The position numbers and the translations under genes were made by a program. Of a stretch of DNA of 64,000 nucleotides, positions 43,943 through 52,199 are shown in pieces (within the stretch, counting starts at the first letter, position 1; each line of letters opens with the position of its first letter). The notes under the pieces are model-generated. The model was given only the letters and a program-made list of their open reading frames with translations. It made no database searches and was not told where the DNA came from. The stretch is taken from positions 1-64,000 of the forward strand of contig DASZZZ010000110.1 of the NCBI GenBank assembly GCA_036260375.1. Reading direction: 5' to 3'. The DNA is from DASZZZ01 sp036260375. GTDB taxonomy: Bacteria; Actinomycetota; CADDZG01; WHSQ01.

Positions 43943-44907
43943 AGCTCGGAGTGCTGACGGTGCTGTACCAGGACCTGCCGCGCGCCGACGCGCTCGACCG
44001 CGTCGCCGCGCTCGGGCTCGATGCGGTCGAGCTCGGCACGGGCAACTATCCCGGCGCACACCACTGCGATCCCGACGAGCTCCTCGACGACCAGCGCGCC
44101 CGAGACGCGCTGAAGGCGGACGTCGAGAGCCGCGGCTTGACGATCAGCGCGCTGAGCTGTCACGGCAACCCGCTGCACCCCGACGACGCGGCCGCCGGCG
44201 CGTCGCACGACACGTGGCGCAAGACCGCGCGGCTCGCGAGCGAGCTCGAGGTGCCGGTCGTCAACCTCTTCTCAGGGTGCCCGGGCGACGGACCGGACGC
44301 GCGTCACCCGAACTGGGTGACGTGCGCGTGGCCCGACGACTACGTCGAGGTGCTGCGGTGGCAGTGGGACGAGAGAGTCGTTCCGTACTGGACGAGCGAG
44401 GCCGAGTTCGCGCGTCGCCTCGGCGTCCGTATCGCGTTCGAGATGCACCCCGGCTTCGTCGTCTACAACCCGGAGACGCTCCTGCGGCTGCGCGACGCGG
44501 CGGGGAACACGATCGGCGCCAACTTCGACCCGAGCCATCTCTACTGGCAGGGGATCGATCCCGTCGAGGCGATCCGCGCGCTCGGCGCGCGCGGCGCGAT
44601 CTTCCACGTCCACGCCAAGGACACCTACGTCGACCGCGCGAACGTGCGCGTGAACGGAGTGCTCGACACGAAGCCATACGACCGTGTGCTCGAGCGCGCG
44701 TGGACGTTCCGGACGGTGGGCTACGGGCACGGCGAGAGCGCGTGGCGCGATCAGATCAGCGCGCTGCGCACGGTCGGCTACGACTACGTCATGAGCATCG
44801 AGCACGAGGACGCGCTCATGTCGATCGACGAGGGCCTCGCGAAGGCGGTCGATTTCCTGAGGCCGCTGATCGTGCGCGAGCCCCCGGCCGAGATGTGGTG
44901 GTCGTGA
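43939..44907 (+). CDS. Sugar phosphate isomerase/epimerase-like TIM barrel
   Basis: 322 residues, ATGA overlap with the dehydrogenase gene. AP-endonuclease-2-type barrel with metal-site motifs ISALSCHGNPLHP, RIAFEMHPGF, GANFDPSHLYWQG, IFHVHAKDTY and SIEHEDALM. Members isomerise ketoses, dehydrate inosose or process 3-keto-glycosides. It is the last gene of the rightward island. No terminator hairpin with T-run is obvious in the 47 bases before the convergent Ku gene. Confidence 0.9.
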   Translation: MKLGVLTVLYQDLPRADALDRVAALGLDAVELGTGNYPGAHHCDPDELLDDQRARDALKADVESRGLTISALSCHGNPLHPDDAAAGASHDTWRKTARLASELEVPVVNLFSGCPGDGPDARHPNWVTCAWPDDYVEVLRWQWDERVVPYWTSEAEFARRLGVRIAFEMHPGFVVYNPETLLRLRDAAGNTIGANFDPSHLYWQGIDPVEAIRALGARGAIFHVHAKDTYVDRANVRVNGVLDTKPYDRVLERAWTFRTVGYGHGESAWRDQISALRTVGYDYVMSIEHEDALMSIDEGLAKAVDFLRPLIVREPPAEMWWS

Positions 44908-44954
44908 CGACGGCGCGCTCGGCGCTGCTCGCCGGTCTCTAGCGCGCGCCGCCG

Positions 44955-45965
44955 TCATCGCGCGCGCCGCGCCGCGTCGACGCTCGCGGTCAGAGCGGCC
45001 ATGAGGTCGGCGAGTCCGGACGGCGCGGGCGCGGGCTCGTCCGCAGCCGGTACCGGGCGCGCGTCGCCGGCCTTCGCGCGGAGCAGCTCGAGCAGGCGCT
45101 CGCGGTGCTCGTCGCGGTGACGGTCGGGCTCCCACTCGCCGGCGAGCGCGTCGAGGAACGCGCCCGCGACGCGCAGCTCGTCGTCTCCGGGCTCGTGCAC
45201 GCCGAGGATCCCGACGTCCTTGGGGTCGCGGACTTCGTCGGCGTAGAACATCGTGTGGAGCACGAGGGCGTGCTCGCCGGGGCGCACGACGGCGAGGTGC
45301 TCCTTGGTGCGCATCACGAAGCGCCCGACCGCGGCCTTCCGAGCGCGCTCCATCGCGCGGAACAGCAGCCAGTACGCCCGCTCGCCGGGCCCGTGGCGGG
45401 GGACGACGTAGTAGCTCTTGTCGAAGTGGACCGGGTCGACGGCGCGCAGGTCGACGAACCGCTCGATCTCGAACACGCGCGACCGCTCCGGCGCGAGCGC
45501 CTCGAGCTCGTCGCGCTCGAACGTCACGACGCGCCCGGGCTCGAGCTCGACGCCCTTGACGACGTCGTTCCACGGGACCTCGTCCTCGTCGGGTTCGGAT
45601 CGCGCGCGCCGTGACGCGCGGTCGCGCTCGTCGGCCACGGGGGGCGCGCTCGGCGCGGCCGGGCCGCGCTCGTCGCGGATCGCGACGTCGTCGCGCGCGC
45701 CGGCATCGACATCGGGCTCGTCGGTCCATGCCGCGTCGTCGCGCCCGGCCTCCACCGGCTCGGGTTGCTCGGGCCACGTCTCGTCGCGCGTCGCGGGCGG
45801 CTCCGGGACGGGGCCCTCGGCGACGCGCCGGTACCGGAGACGGCGACCGGTCCCCGCCTCGTACAGATGGAAACGCACGCTCTTCGGCGACGTCGCGCCG
45901 TAGAGGCGGACCGGCACGTTCACGAGCCCGAAGCTGAGGTCGCCGGTCCACACCGCCTGCGCCAT
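44955..45965 (-). CDS. ku: Ku DNA end-binding protein with long acidic insertion
   Basis: 336 residues. It starts WTGDLSFGLVNVPVRLYGAT, the universal bacterial Ku N-terminus, and contains VVKGVELEPGRVV, HFDKSYYVVPRHGPGERAYWLL and MRTKEHLAVVRPGEHALVLHTM. Ku recruits LigD to double-strand breaks. Between RYRRV (about 48) and VPWNDVVKG (about 137) lies an insertion of roughly 75 residues rich in Asp, Glu, Pro, Arg and Ala. Typical Ku has a short loop there. No ligD is in the window. The ATG has a TAACGT box 6 bases upstream. Confidence 0.93.
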   Translation of the reverse strand: MAQAVWTGDLSFGLVNVPVRLYGATSPKSVRFHLYEAGTGRRLRYRRVAEGPVPEPPATRDETWPEQPEPVEAGRDDAAWTDEPDVDAGARDDVAIRDERGPAAPSAPPVADERDRASRRARSEPDEDEVPWNDVVKGVELEPGRVVTFERDELEALAPERSRVFEIERFVDLRAVDPVHFDKSYYVVPRHGPGERAYWLLFRAMERARKAAVGRFVMRTKEHLAVVRPGEHALVLHTMFYADEVRDPKDVGILGVHEPGDDELRVAGAFLDALAGEWEPDRHRDEHRERLLELLRAKAGDARPVPAADEPAPAPSGLADLMAALTASVDAARRAR

Positions 45966-45971
45966 GACGCG

Positions 45972-45977
45972 ACGTTA
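45972..45977 (-). promoter_or_regulatory. Leaderless-type -10 box, ku
   Basis: On the minus strand TAACGT ends exactly 6 bases before the ATG at 45965; no ribosome site. Confidence 0.55.
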
Positions 45978-46035
45978 CCGCCGCGCCGCCGAAGACGCGC
46001 CGAAACCGATCGCGACGCCTGCGCGTCGTAGGGAC

Positions 46036-46584
46036 GTGAGGCGAGTGCGCGCGAGGCGGATCGGCGACGTGCCGATCGACGGGGCGGCGGTCGTCGCGGG
46101 CGGCGACCGGATGGCCGAGCTCTACATCCGGCTGGCGCCGCGCGCCCAGCGGCTCGCGTTCCTGCTCACCGGCGACGAGCAGCTCGCGCAGGACGTCGCC
46201 CACGACGCGTTCGTCAGGCTCTACGGGCGCTGGCAGGACCTGAGGAACCCGGACGCCGTCGACGCGTACCTCCGTCGAACCGTCGTGAACCTGACCCATG
46301 GGCACTGGCGACGGAGGGGGGTCGAGCGCCGCTATCTCGACCGCCACGGGCGCGAGCGCCCCGGGGTCGAGCTCCAGCCGGACGTCGAGGGCCGCGACGA
46401 GCTGTGGCGCGCGCTGGGATCGCTCGCGGCGCGCCAGCGCGCCGCGCTCGTGCTCCGCTACTACGAGGACCTCAGCGAACGCCAGGCCGCCGAGGTGCTC
46501 GGCTGCTCGGTCCCGGCGGTCAAGGCGTTGACGAACCGGGCGCTCGACAGCCTGCGCCGCGACATGGGGAGCGAGGACCGATGA
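46036..46584 (+). CDS. ECF sigma factor, SigE/SigM-like
   Basis: 182 residues from GTG 46036. GTG 46045, GTG 46069 and ATG 46111 are in-frame alternatives and the start is uncertain. Region 2 spans LYIRLAPRAQRLAFLLTGDEQLAQDVAHDAFVRLYGRW (core AQRLAFLLTGDEQLAQDVAH). Region 4 has LRYYEDLSERQAAEVLGCS with helix-turn-helix VPAVKALTNRALDSLRR. It directs RNA polymerase to a stress-type regulon. The stop overlaps the start of the putative anti-sigma gene as ATGA. Confidence 0.88.
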   Translation: MRRVRARRIGDVPIDGAAVVAGGDRMAELYIRLAPRAQRLAFLLTGDEQLAQDVAHDAFVRLYGRWQDLRNPDAVDAYLRRTVVNLTHGHWRRRGVERRYLDRHGRERPGVELQPDVEGRDELWRALGSLAARQRAALVLRYYEDLSERQAAEVLGCSVPAVKALTNRALDSLRRDMGSEDR

Positions 46585-47291
46585 CGCCGATCGAGCGAGA
46601 GCTCACGTCGCTGCTCGACGAGCGCGCGTCGTCCTACGACGCGCGCGCCGCGATACCGCGTTCGGTCGCGCGGCGAGCGCGGATATACCGCTCCGCGACG
46701 GCCGCGGCCACCGGCGCCGTCGTGGCGGCGGTCGTGGCGGCCTCGTTCGCCGTGTCCGGCGGGCTCACCTCGGCGGAGCGCGTGCGACCGGCCGCACCCA
46801 CGCCTCGTCCCGAGCGCGAGCGTCTGGAGAGCTTCACCTCGAGCATGCCCGGGCCGTTCGACGCAAAGCCGCGGGACATCGTCGCCGAGGGCCGCGTGGG
46901 CGGACGGCGGTGGATGTTCTCGGTGGGCCCGGACGGCGGCGAGGATTGCATGACGCTCGAGACGGCGCGGTCCTCCGCGAGCTTTTGCGGCGGCTGGGGC
47001 GGCGCCGACCCCGTCTTCGTCGGGAGCCGCGTGCGCGTCGACGGTACGCGGCGCGTCGGCGTGTTCGGCTATGCGTCGCCCGACGTCGCGCGGATCACGG
47101 CGACGACCGCCTTCGGCGTCACGGCGACCGCGAAGCTCGAACCCGCCGGCGACCGGTTGCCTCGTCCGTTGGGAGTCTGGGTCGTCTTCGTCCCGCAGGG
47201 GCCCGGCCTGACGCTGGTCGCGGAGGACGCCGACGGGCGCACGCTGTGGCGCCACACGACGCCTCGTCGCCCGGATCCCGAGCCGCGCTAG
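46581..47291 (+). CDS. Putative membrane anti-sigma factor
   Basis: 236 residues. A cytosolic head of about 32 residues (LLDERASSYDARAAIPRSVARRA) precedes one membrane helix (about 37-62, AAATGAVVAAVVAASFAVSG) and an extracellular domain of about 170 residues with two Cys residues (EDCMTLE, SFCGGWG) that could pair. Such a gene coupled to an ECF sigma gene is usually its anti-sigma factor. I see no zinc anti-sigma motif, so the call rests on position and topology. Confidence 0.7.
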   Translation: MTPIERELTSLLDERASSYDARAAIPRSVARRARIYRSATAAATGAVVAAVVAASFAVSGGLTSAERVRPAAPTPRPERERLESFTSSMPGPFDAKPRDIVAEGRVGGRRWMFSVGPDGGEDCMTLETARSSASFCGGWGGADPVFVGSRVRVDGTRRVGVFGYASPDVARITATTAFGVTATAKLEPAGDRLPRPLGVWVVFVPQGPGLTLVAEDADGRTLWRHTTPRRPDPEPR

Positions 47292-47328
47292 GGAAATCTG
47301 ACTCTCCGGCGCGGCGTTTGTGCCCCGT

Positions 47329-47841
47329 ATGGAGGTCCGTCGCGCGGCGCCCGAGGACGTCGAGGCGATGATCGACGTCTATGAGGATGTCGCGGCCGAG
47401 CGCGTCCACATCGGTGCCGAGCCGCCGGTCGACCGCGACCGCGCGCGCCGCCGCCTCGGAGAGATCACGCGCGACGACGGCGCGGGGGCCGCCTTCGTGC
47501 TCGAGGACGACGGCCGCATCGTCGGGTTCGCGGGGTTGCACGGGACCGGGCTCGTCGAGCTCGGCATGTGCATCGTCGCAGCGGCGCGCGGACGCGGCGG
47601 CGGGCGCGCACTGATGGAGGCGTGCCTCGAGTGGGCGCGCGCGAACGGCGCGTACAAGATCGCGCTGCAAGTGTGGCCGCACAACGAGCGCGCCATCGCG
47701 CTCTATCGCAAGTTCGGCTTCGAGCAGGAGGGCTACCTCCGCAAGCACTGGCGCCGTCGCAACGGCGAGCTGTGGGACTCGATCGTCATGGGCCTGGTCC
47801 TCGACGAGGACGCGGCCGGCCCCCGTAGGATGCGGCGGTGA
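47329..47841 (+). CDS. GNAT-family N-acetyltransferase
   Basis: 170 residues from ATG 47329 (GTG 47320 adds three). Acetyl-CoA pyrophosphate loop VAAARGRGGGRALMEACLEWA and the C-terminal WPHNERAIALYRKFGFEQEGYLRKHWRR place it near RimJ/RimL or PhnO-like acetyltransferases. It would acetylate an amine on a small molecule or protein. Coupled to the AcuC-like gene by GTGA. Confidence 0.88.
   Translation: MEVRRAAPEDVEAMIDVYEDVAAERVHIGAEPPVDRDRARRRLGEITRDDGAGAAFVLEDDGRIVGFAGLHGTGLVELGMCIVAAARGRGGGRALMEACLEWARANGAYKIALQVWPHNERAIALYRKFGFEQEGYLRKHWRRRNGELWDSIVMGLVLDEDAAGPRRMRR
47826..47831 (+). promoter_or_regulatory. Leaderless-type -10 box, AcuC-like gene
   Basis: TAGGAT ends exactly 6 bases before the GTG at 47838, inside the end of the GNAT gene. 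The deacetylase may have its own leaderless transcript besides readthrough. Confidence 0.55.
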
Positions 47842-48968
47842 GCGACTCGGTCGCGCTCGTCGTCGTCGACGACGTCGCCAAGGCGTACGACTTCGGGCCC
47901 TCGCACCCGTTGCGGCCCGAGCGCGTGCTGCTGACCTACGAGCGCATGCGGGCCGCCGATCTCGTGTACCGGCCCAACGTCGAGGAGATCAAGGCGCGCG
48001 CCGCGACCGACGACGAGATCCTCGCGGTGCACGACGCGCGCTTCGTCGACGCGGTCAAGCGCATCGACGCCGGCGTGCTCGACCGGCGCGCCGGCATGGA
48101 GTTCGGGCTCGGCACGTCCGACAACCCGATCTTCGCCGGCATGCACCGGGCGTCGGCCGCGGTGTGCGGCGCGTCGATCACCGCGGCGGAGGCGGTCGCG
48201 TCGGGCCGGTGCGAGCACGCGTTCAACCCCGCGGGCGGCCTCCACCACGCGCGCCGCGCCGAGGCGTCGGGGTTCTGCATCTACGACGATCCGGCCGCCG
48301 CGATCGCGAAGATGCTCGCGCTCCACCCGGGCTGGCGCGTCATGTACGTCGACGTCGACGTCCATCACGGCGACGGCGTGCAGTGGATCTTCTACGACGA
48401 GCCGCGCGTGCTAACGGTGTCGCTGCACCAGTCCGGCCGCTACCTCTACCCCGGCACGGGGTTCGAGGACGAGATCGGGTCGGGGGCCGCGCGCGGCACG
48501 TCGGCCAACGTCCCGCTGCTTCCCTTCACCGGCGCCGACGACTACCTGTGGGCGCTCGAGGCCGTCGTGCCGCGCCTCGCGCAGGCGTTCCGGCCCCACG
48601 TCCTCGTCACGCAGCTCGGCGCCGACACGCACCACGACGACCCGCTCGCCAACCTCGGGCTGACGATGGACGCGTACCCGCGCATGGCGCGCATCCTGCA
48701 CGACGTCGCGCACGAGCATGCCGGTGGCCGCTGGGTCGCGACCGGGGGTGGCGGCTACCAGGCCGAGACCGTCGTCCCGAAGGTCTGGACGATCCACTTC
48801 GCCGAGATGTGCGGCGCGCCCGAGCAGGTCCCCGAGAGCTGGCTCGCCGACCGTCCGCGCGCCGAGGTGTCGCGGCCGCGGCGCGACGCCGTCGAGCAGA
48901 CCGTCGCGCGCGTGCTCGACGCGTGCCTCGCGCCGTGCGCCGCGCTGGCGGGGGCCGGCGACGCCTAG
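47838..48968 (+). CDS. AcuC/histone-deacetylase-family protein
   Basis: 376 residues. Class I deacetylase motifs: HPLRPERVLLTYE, GGLHHARRAEASGFCIYDD, VDVDVHHGDGVQ with zinc ligands, QLGADTHHDDPLANLGLT and the terminal ATGGGGY. AcuC removes acetyl groups from acetyl-CoA synthetase in Bacillus. The coupled acetyltransferase gene upstream suggests a reversible acetylation pair, though the target is unknown and no acetyl-CoA synthetase is near. Confidence 0.9.
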   Translation: MSDSVALVVVDDVAKAYDFGPSHPLRPERVLLTYERMRAADLVYRPNVEEIKARAATDDEILAVHDARFVDAVKRIDAGVLDRRAGMEFGLGTSDNPIFAGMHRASAAVCGASITAAEAVASGRCEHAFNPAGGLHHARRAEASGFCIYDDPAAAIAKMLALHPGWRVMYVDVDVHHGDGVQWIFYDEPRVLTVSLHQSGRYLYPGTGFEDEIGSGAARGTSANVPLLPFTGADDYLWALEAVVPRLAQAFRPHVLVTQLGADTHHDDPLANLGLTMDAYPRMARILHDVAHEHAGGRWVATGGGGYQAETVVPKVWTIHFAEMCGAPEQVPESWLADRPRAEVSRPRRDAVEQTVARVLDACLAPCAALAGAGDA

Positions 48969-48983
48969 CCCGCGCGCGCCGTT

Positions 48984-48989
48984 TACCCT
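48984..48989 (+). promoter_or_regulatory. Leaderless-type -10 box, 127-residue membrane protein
   Basis: TACCCT ends exactly 6 bases before the GTG at 48996, without a ribosome site. Confidence 0.55.
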
Positions 48990-48995
48990 GCGACC

Positions 48996-49379
48996 GTGAC
49001 CGACCTCCATCGTTACGTCGCGTACGCCGTGCCGGCCGGATTCGCGCTGCTCGCGCTGTGGACGTTGTTCGCGTTCGTGCGCAACAAGGCCCCCGGCGAC
49101 GCGTTCTGGAACCTGCTCGCGGTCGTCCAGATCGTGATCGGGCTGCAGGCCGTCGTCGGCGCGATCCTGTTCGTCGGCGGTGCGCGCCCCGACTCCAACG
49201 GTCCCCAGTGGCTGCACTACGTCTACGGCGCGCTGTTCCCCGCCGCCGTCCTCGTCGTCGCACATCGCGCCGCGCGCGGGCGGTGGGAGAGCATCCCGTG
49301 GGCCGTGTTCGGCGTCGCGGCCCTCGTCTGCTTCGGGCTCACTTTCCGCGCGCTGCAGACCGGCCTCGGGATCGACTGA
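48996..49379 (+). CDS. Four-helix membrane protein of unknown function
   Basis: 127 residues with four hydrophobic stretches: about 9-27, 40-62, 74-91 and 99-118. Short charged loops separate them (FVRNKAPGD, RAARGRWE). No motif or family is recognised. It lies 19 bases before the MarP-like gene and could be an accessory protein. Confidence 0.65.
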   Translation: MTDLHRYVAYAVPAGFALLALWTLFAFVRNKAPGDAFWNLLAVVQIVIGLQAVVGAILFVGGARPDSNGPQWLHYVYGALFPAAVLVVAHRAARGRWESIPWAVFGVAALVCFGLTFRALQTGLGID

Positions 49380-49398
49380 TGCTCCCCGGCCGCGCCGC

Positions 49399-50583
49399 GT
49401 GAACGGCCTCGACCTCCTCGTCGTGGGTCTCGCCGGGCTCGCGGCCCTGCGCGGGTGGCGCAAGGGACTGCTCGGCCAGGCGTTCGAGCTCGGCGGCGGC
49501 TTCCTCGGGCTCGTCGCCGGCGTCGCCCTCGGCGGCCGCGTCGCGGAGGCGTTCGTCGACCGCCCCGGGCTCGGGAGCGTGCTGGTGTCGCTCGCGGTCG
49601 TGCTCGTCGCACTGACGGCGGGCCAGGCGCTCGGCTTCGTCGTCGGCCACCGCTTCGGCGCGGCAGCGCATCGCGCCAACCTCGGCGCCGTCAACGCGGG
49701 CCTGGGCTCGGTGTTCGGGATCGCGATCACGCTCGTGTCGTTCTGGCTCGTCGGATCGCTGCTCGTCGGCGGGCCGTGGCGGCCGGTCGCGCGCGCGGTG
49801 CGGTCGTCGGCGGTGCTGCACGCCGTGAACGCGGCGCTGCCGCGGCCCCCCGACGTCCTCGCGCAGCTCCGCCAGTACCTCGACACGTCGGGCTTCCCGC
49901 AGGTCTTCGCGGGCCTCCCGCGCCCTGTCGGTCCGCCCGTCGACCTCCCGTCGGGGCGCGTCGCGGCGCGCGCCGCGGCGGCCGCCGACGACTCGACCGT
50001 GCGCGTGATCGTCCCCGCGTGCGGCGGGACGCAGCTCGGGACCGGATGGGTCGCGGCCCCCGGCGTCGTCGTGACCAACGCGCACGTCGTCGCGGGCGGC
50101 GACGAGGTGACGATCAGGCCGCTCGAGGGCGGCGACGTCGCGGGGACCGTCGTGCTGTTCGACCCCGACACCGACCTCGCCGTAGTGCGCGCCGACGGGC
50201 TCGACGCCCCGCCGCTCGACCTCGTGACGCGCGCGCTCGAGCCCGGCACCGGCGGCGCGACGCTCGGCTACCCCGGCGCGCGCGGAGGGACGCTCGTGTC
50301 GCACCGGGCCGCGGTCCAGGCGCGCTACGAGCCGCTCGGGCGCGACGTCTACGGCCGCTCCGAGGTCCGGCGCGAGGTCTACGAGCTCCGTTCGCCGGTG
50401 CGGCAGGGCGACTCCGGCGGGCCGTTCGTGATCGGCGACGGCGACGTCGCCGGAGTCGTGTTCGCGGCGTCGACGACCGACGCGGGGACGGGCTACGCGC
50501 TGACGGGGGCCGAGGTGTCCGACGAGGTGCGCCGCGGTGCGCGCACCCGCGCCGAGGTGACGACCGGGCCCTGCACCCACTAG
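49399..50583 (+). CDS. MarP-like membrane serine protease
   Basis: 394 residues from GTG 49399. The N-terminal 150 residues form a CvpA-like four-helix membrane domain. A chymotrypsin-like protease follows with triad His in VVTNAHVVAG (about 231), Asp in DPDTDLAVV and Ser in RQGDSGGPF (about 340). M. tuberculosis MarP (Rv3671c) has the same order and helps survive acid and oxidative stress by cleaving the murein hydrolase RipA. Notably this window also has an M23 hydrolase with a RipA-like coiled coil. Confidence 0.92.
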   Translation: MNGLDLLVVGLAGLAALRGWRKGLLGQAFELGGGFLGLVAGVALGGRVAEAFVDRPGLGSVLVSLAVVLVALTAGQALGFVVGHRFGAAAHRANLGAVNAGLGSVFGIAITLVSFWLVGSLLVGGPWRPVARAVRSSAVLHAVNAALPRPPDVLAQLRQYLDTSGFPQVFAGLPRPVGPPVDLPSGRVAARAAAAADDSTVRVIVPACGGTQLGTGWVAAPGVVVTNAHVVAGGDEVTIRPLEGGDVAGTVVLFDPDTDLAVVRADGLDAPPLDLVTRALEPGTGGATLGYPGARGGTLVSHRAAVQARYEPLGRDVYGRSEVRREVYELRSPVRQGDSGGPFVIGDGDVAGVVFAASTTDAGTGYALTGAEVSDEVRRGARTRAEVTTGPCTH

Positions 50584-50587
50584 GCCG

Positions 50588-51352
50588 TCACGCGGTCTGC
50601 CCCCCGTCCACGACGATCGTCGTCCCGGTGACGAACGACGACGCATCGGACGCGAGGAACAGCGCCGCACCGACGATCTCCTCGGGGCGGGCGAAGCGTC
50701 CCATCGGGATGGTCGACTCGACGTAGCCGCGCGCGTCCTCGTCGGCGCGCAGCATCGCGTTGAGGTCGGTCGCGACCCACCCGGGCGCGATGACGTTCAC
50801 GCGTACGTTCGACCCCGCGAGCTCCTTGGCGACGGCCTGCGTCATCAGGCGGACGCCCCCCTTGGCTGCGGAGTAGAACGACAGGCTCGGCGCGCCCTGG
50901 ACGCCGGCGACCGACGAGATCTGCACGATCGACCCACCGCCGCGCTCGACCATCGTCGCGGCGGCGATCTGCGTCGCGTGGAACACCGCGTCGAGGTTGA
51001 GCCGCATGACCTTGTCCCACCCGTCGGGACGCAGCGCGAGCAGGGGGGCCTGGAAGCGCGTCCCGCCGGCGTTGTTGACGAGCACGTCGAGGCCGCCGAG
51101 CTCGTCGACGGTCGTCGCGACGAGCGCCTCGATCTGGTCGCGCTGCGTCACGTCCGTCGGCACGACGAGCGCGCGCCGGCCGTGCCCCTCGACCGCGCGC
51201 GCGACGTCGTCGAGGTCGTCGCGCCTGCGCGCCGCGAGCGCGACGTCGGCGCCGGCGGCCGCGAGCCCGAGCGCGATCGCGCGCCCGATGCCGCGCGACG
51301 CGCCGGTCACGATCGCGACCTTGCCGGCGAGCGAGAAGAGCTCGATGCTCAT
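50588..51352 (-). CDS. Short-chain dehydrogenase (FabG-like)
   Basis: 254 residues with all classical SDR elements: cofactor loop VTGASRGIGRAIA, NNAG, Ser in ISSVAG, catalytic YSAAKGG (YxxxK) and terminal VDGGQTA. The helix pattern ARRRDDL favours NADP. Substrate unknown. GGAGG lies 9 bases before the ATG. It is convergent with the MarP-like gene, 4 bases between stops, and divergent from the next gene. Confidence 0.9.
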   Translation of the reverse strand: MSIELFSLAGKVAIVTGASRGIGRAIALGLAAAGADVALAARRRDDLDDVARAVEGHGRRALVVPTDVTQRDQIEALVATTVDELGGLDVLVNNAGGTRFQAPLLALRPDGWDKVMRLNLDAVFHATQIAAATMVERGGGSIVQISSVAGVQGAPSLSFYSAAKGGVRLMTQAVAKELAGSNVRVNVIAPGWVATDLNAMLRADEDARGYVESTIPMGRFARPEEIVGAALFLASDASSFVTGTTIVVDGGQTA

Positions 51353-51404
51353 CGACGGCGCCTCCGTTGTTCGTCTCGGTGCGCCGGTTCCGGCGCGGGG
51401 GCCC

Positions 51405-51410
51405 TAGGAT
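51405..51410 (+). promoter_or_regulatory. Leaderless-type -10 box, gene at 51417
   Basis: TAGGAT ends exactly 6 bases before the ATG at 51417. Confidence 0.6.
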
Positions 51411-51416
51411 GGTCGC

Positions 51417-52199
51417 ATGCCGCCCATCTCCACGTCCGAGGCGCGCGCCGCGCTCGTCGCGGCGGGCGTCACCGGCCCGCACCAGTCGCACTCGCGCCAC
51501 AACGCGATCGGCAAGATCCGCACGATCCTCGCCGGCGACGACGACGACCGCTTCGGGCTCTCGGGCCTCGATCGCTACTCGGCCCACGAGGTGCTCGGGT
51601 TCGTCTCCGAGCTGACCGGCTGCACCGACGACGTCGACCTGCTCGAGGGCTACGACGCGATCGACCCCGACCGGACGACCGAGGGCATCGTCGCGGCGGC
51701 GCGGCGGCTTGCCGAGGAGGCGCGTCGCGGCGCGCTGCTGCTGGCCGTGACCGGCCATCCCACGGGTCTGCTCGAGCACCACGTCCGCGTCGTCGACGCG
51801 TACCGGCGCGCCGGCGGCAAGGTCCTGCGGTTGCGCGAGGACGAGGAGCTCGGCATCGGGCGGCGTGGGCACGCCGAGGTCCGCTACACCGGTGGCGTCG
51901 GGTGTCTCGCCGACTGGGGCTCGCTCAGGCATACCCACTCGCCGGCCCCCATGGAGGCGCTGCTCGAGGCCGAGCCGTGGCCCGACGTCGTCCTCGGCGA
52001 CCACGGCTTCGCGGGCGCCGCGATCGAGCGCGGGATCCCGACGATCGCGGTCATGGACATCAACGACCCCGCGCTCGCGGTCGCCGCGGCCGAGGGCCGT
52101 GACGTAGTGATCGTGCCGATGGACGACAACCGCCTGCCGCGCGCGTACGAGCCGTCGTGGCGCCTGTTCGAGAGCGTGCTCGACGGGAGCTCCGCGTGA
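51417..52199 (+). CDS. Conserved protein, possible phosphatase-like
   Basis: 260 residues. I do not recognise the family with confidence. Visible motifs are HQSHSRHNAIGKIRTIL near the N-terminus, LLLAVTGHPTGLLEHH (about 120-135), the mixed TGGVGCLADWGSLRHTHSP, and VVLGDHGFAGAAIERGIPTIAVMDINDP. These look like an alpha/beta fold with conserved His and Asp residues that could bind metal. Some such proteins are annotated as phosphatases. Coupled to the peptidase gene by GTGA. Confidence 0.6.
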   Translation: MPPISTSEARAALVAAGVTGPHQSHSRHNAIGKIRTILAGDDDDRFGLSGLDRYSAHEVLGFVSELTGCTDDVDLLEGYDAIDPDRTTEGIVAAARRLAEEARRGALLLAVTGHPTGLLEHHVRVVDAYRRAGGKVLRLREDEELGIGRRGHAEVRYTGGVGCLADWGSLRHTHSPAPMEALLEAEPWPDVVLGDHGFAGAAIERGIPTIAVMDINDPALAVAAAEGRDVVIVPMDDNRLPRAYEPSWRLFESVLDGSSA

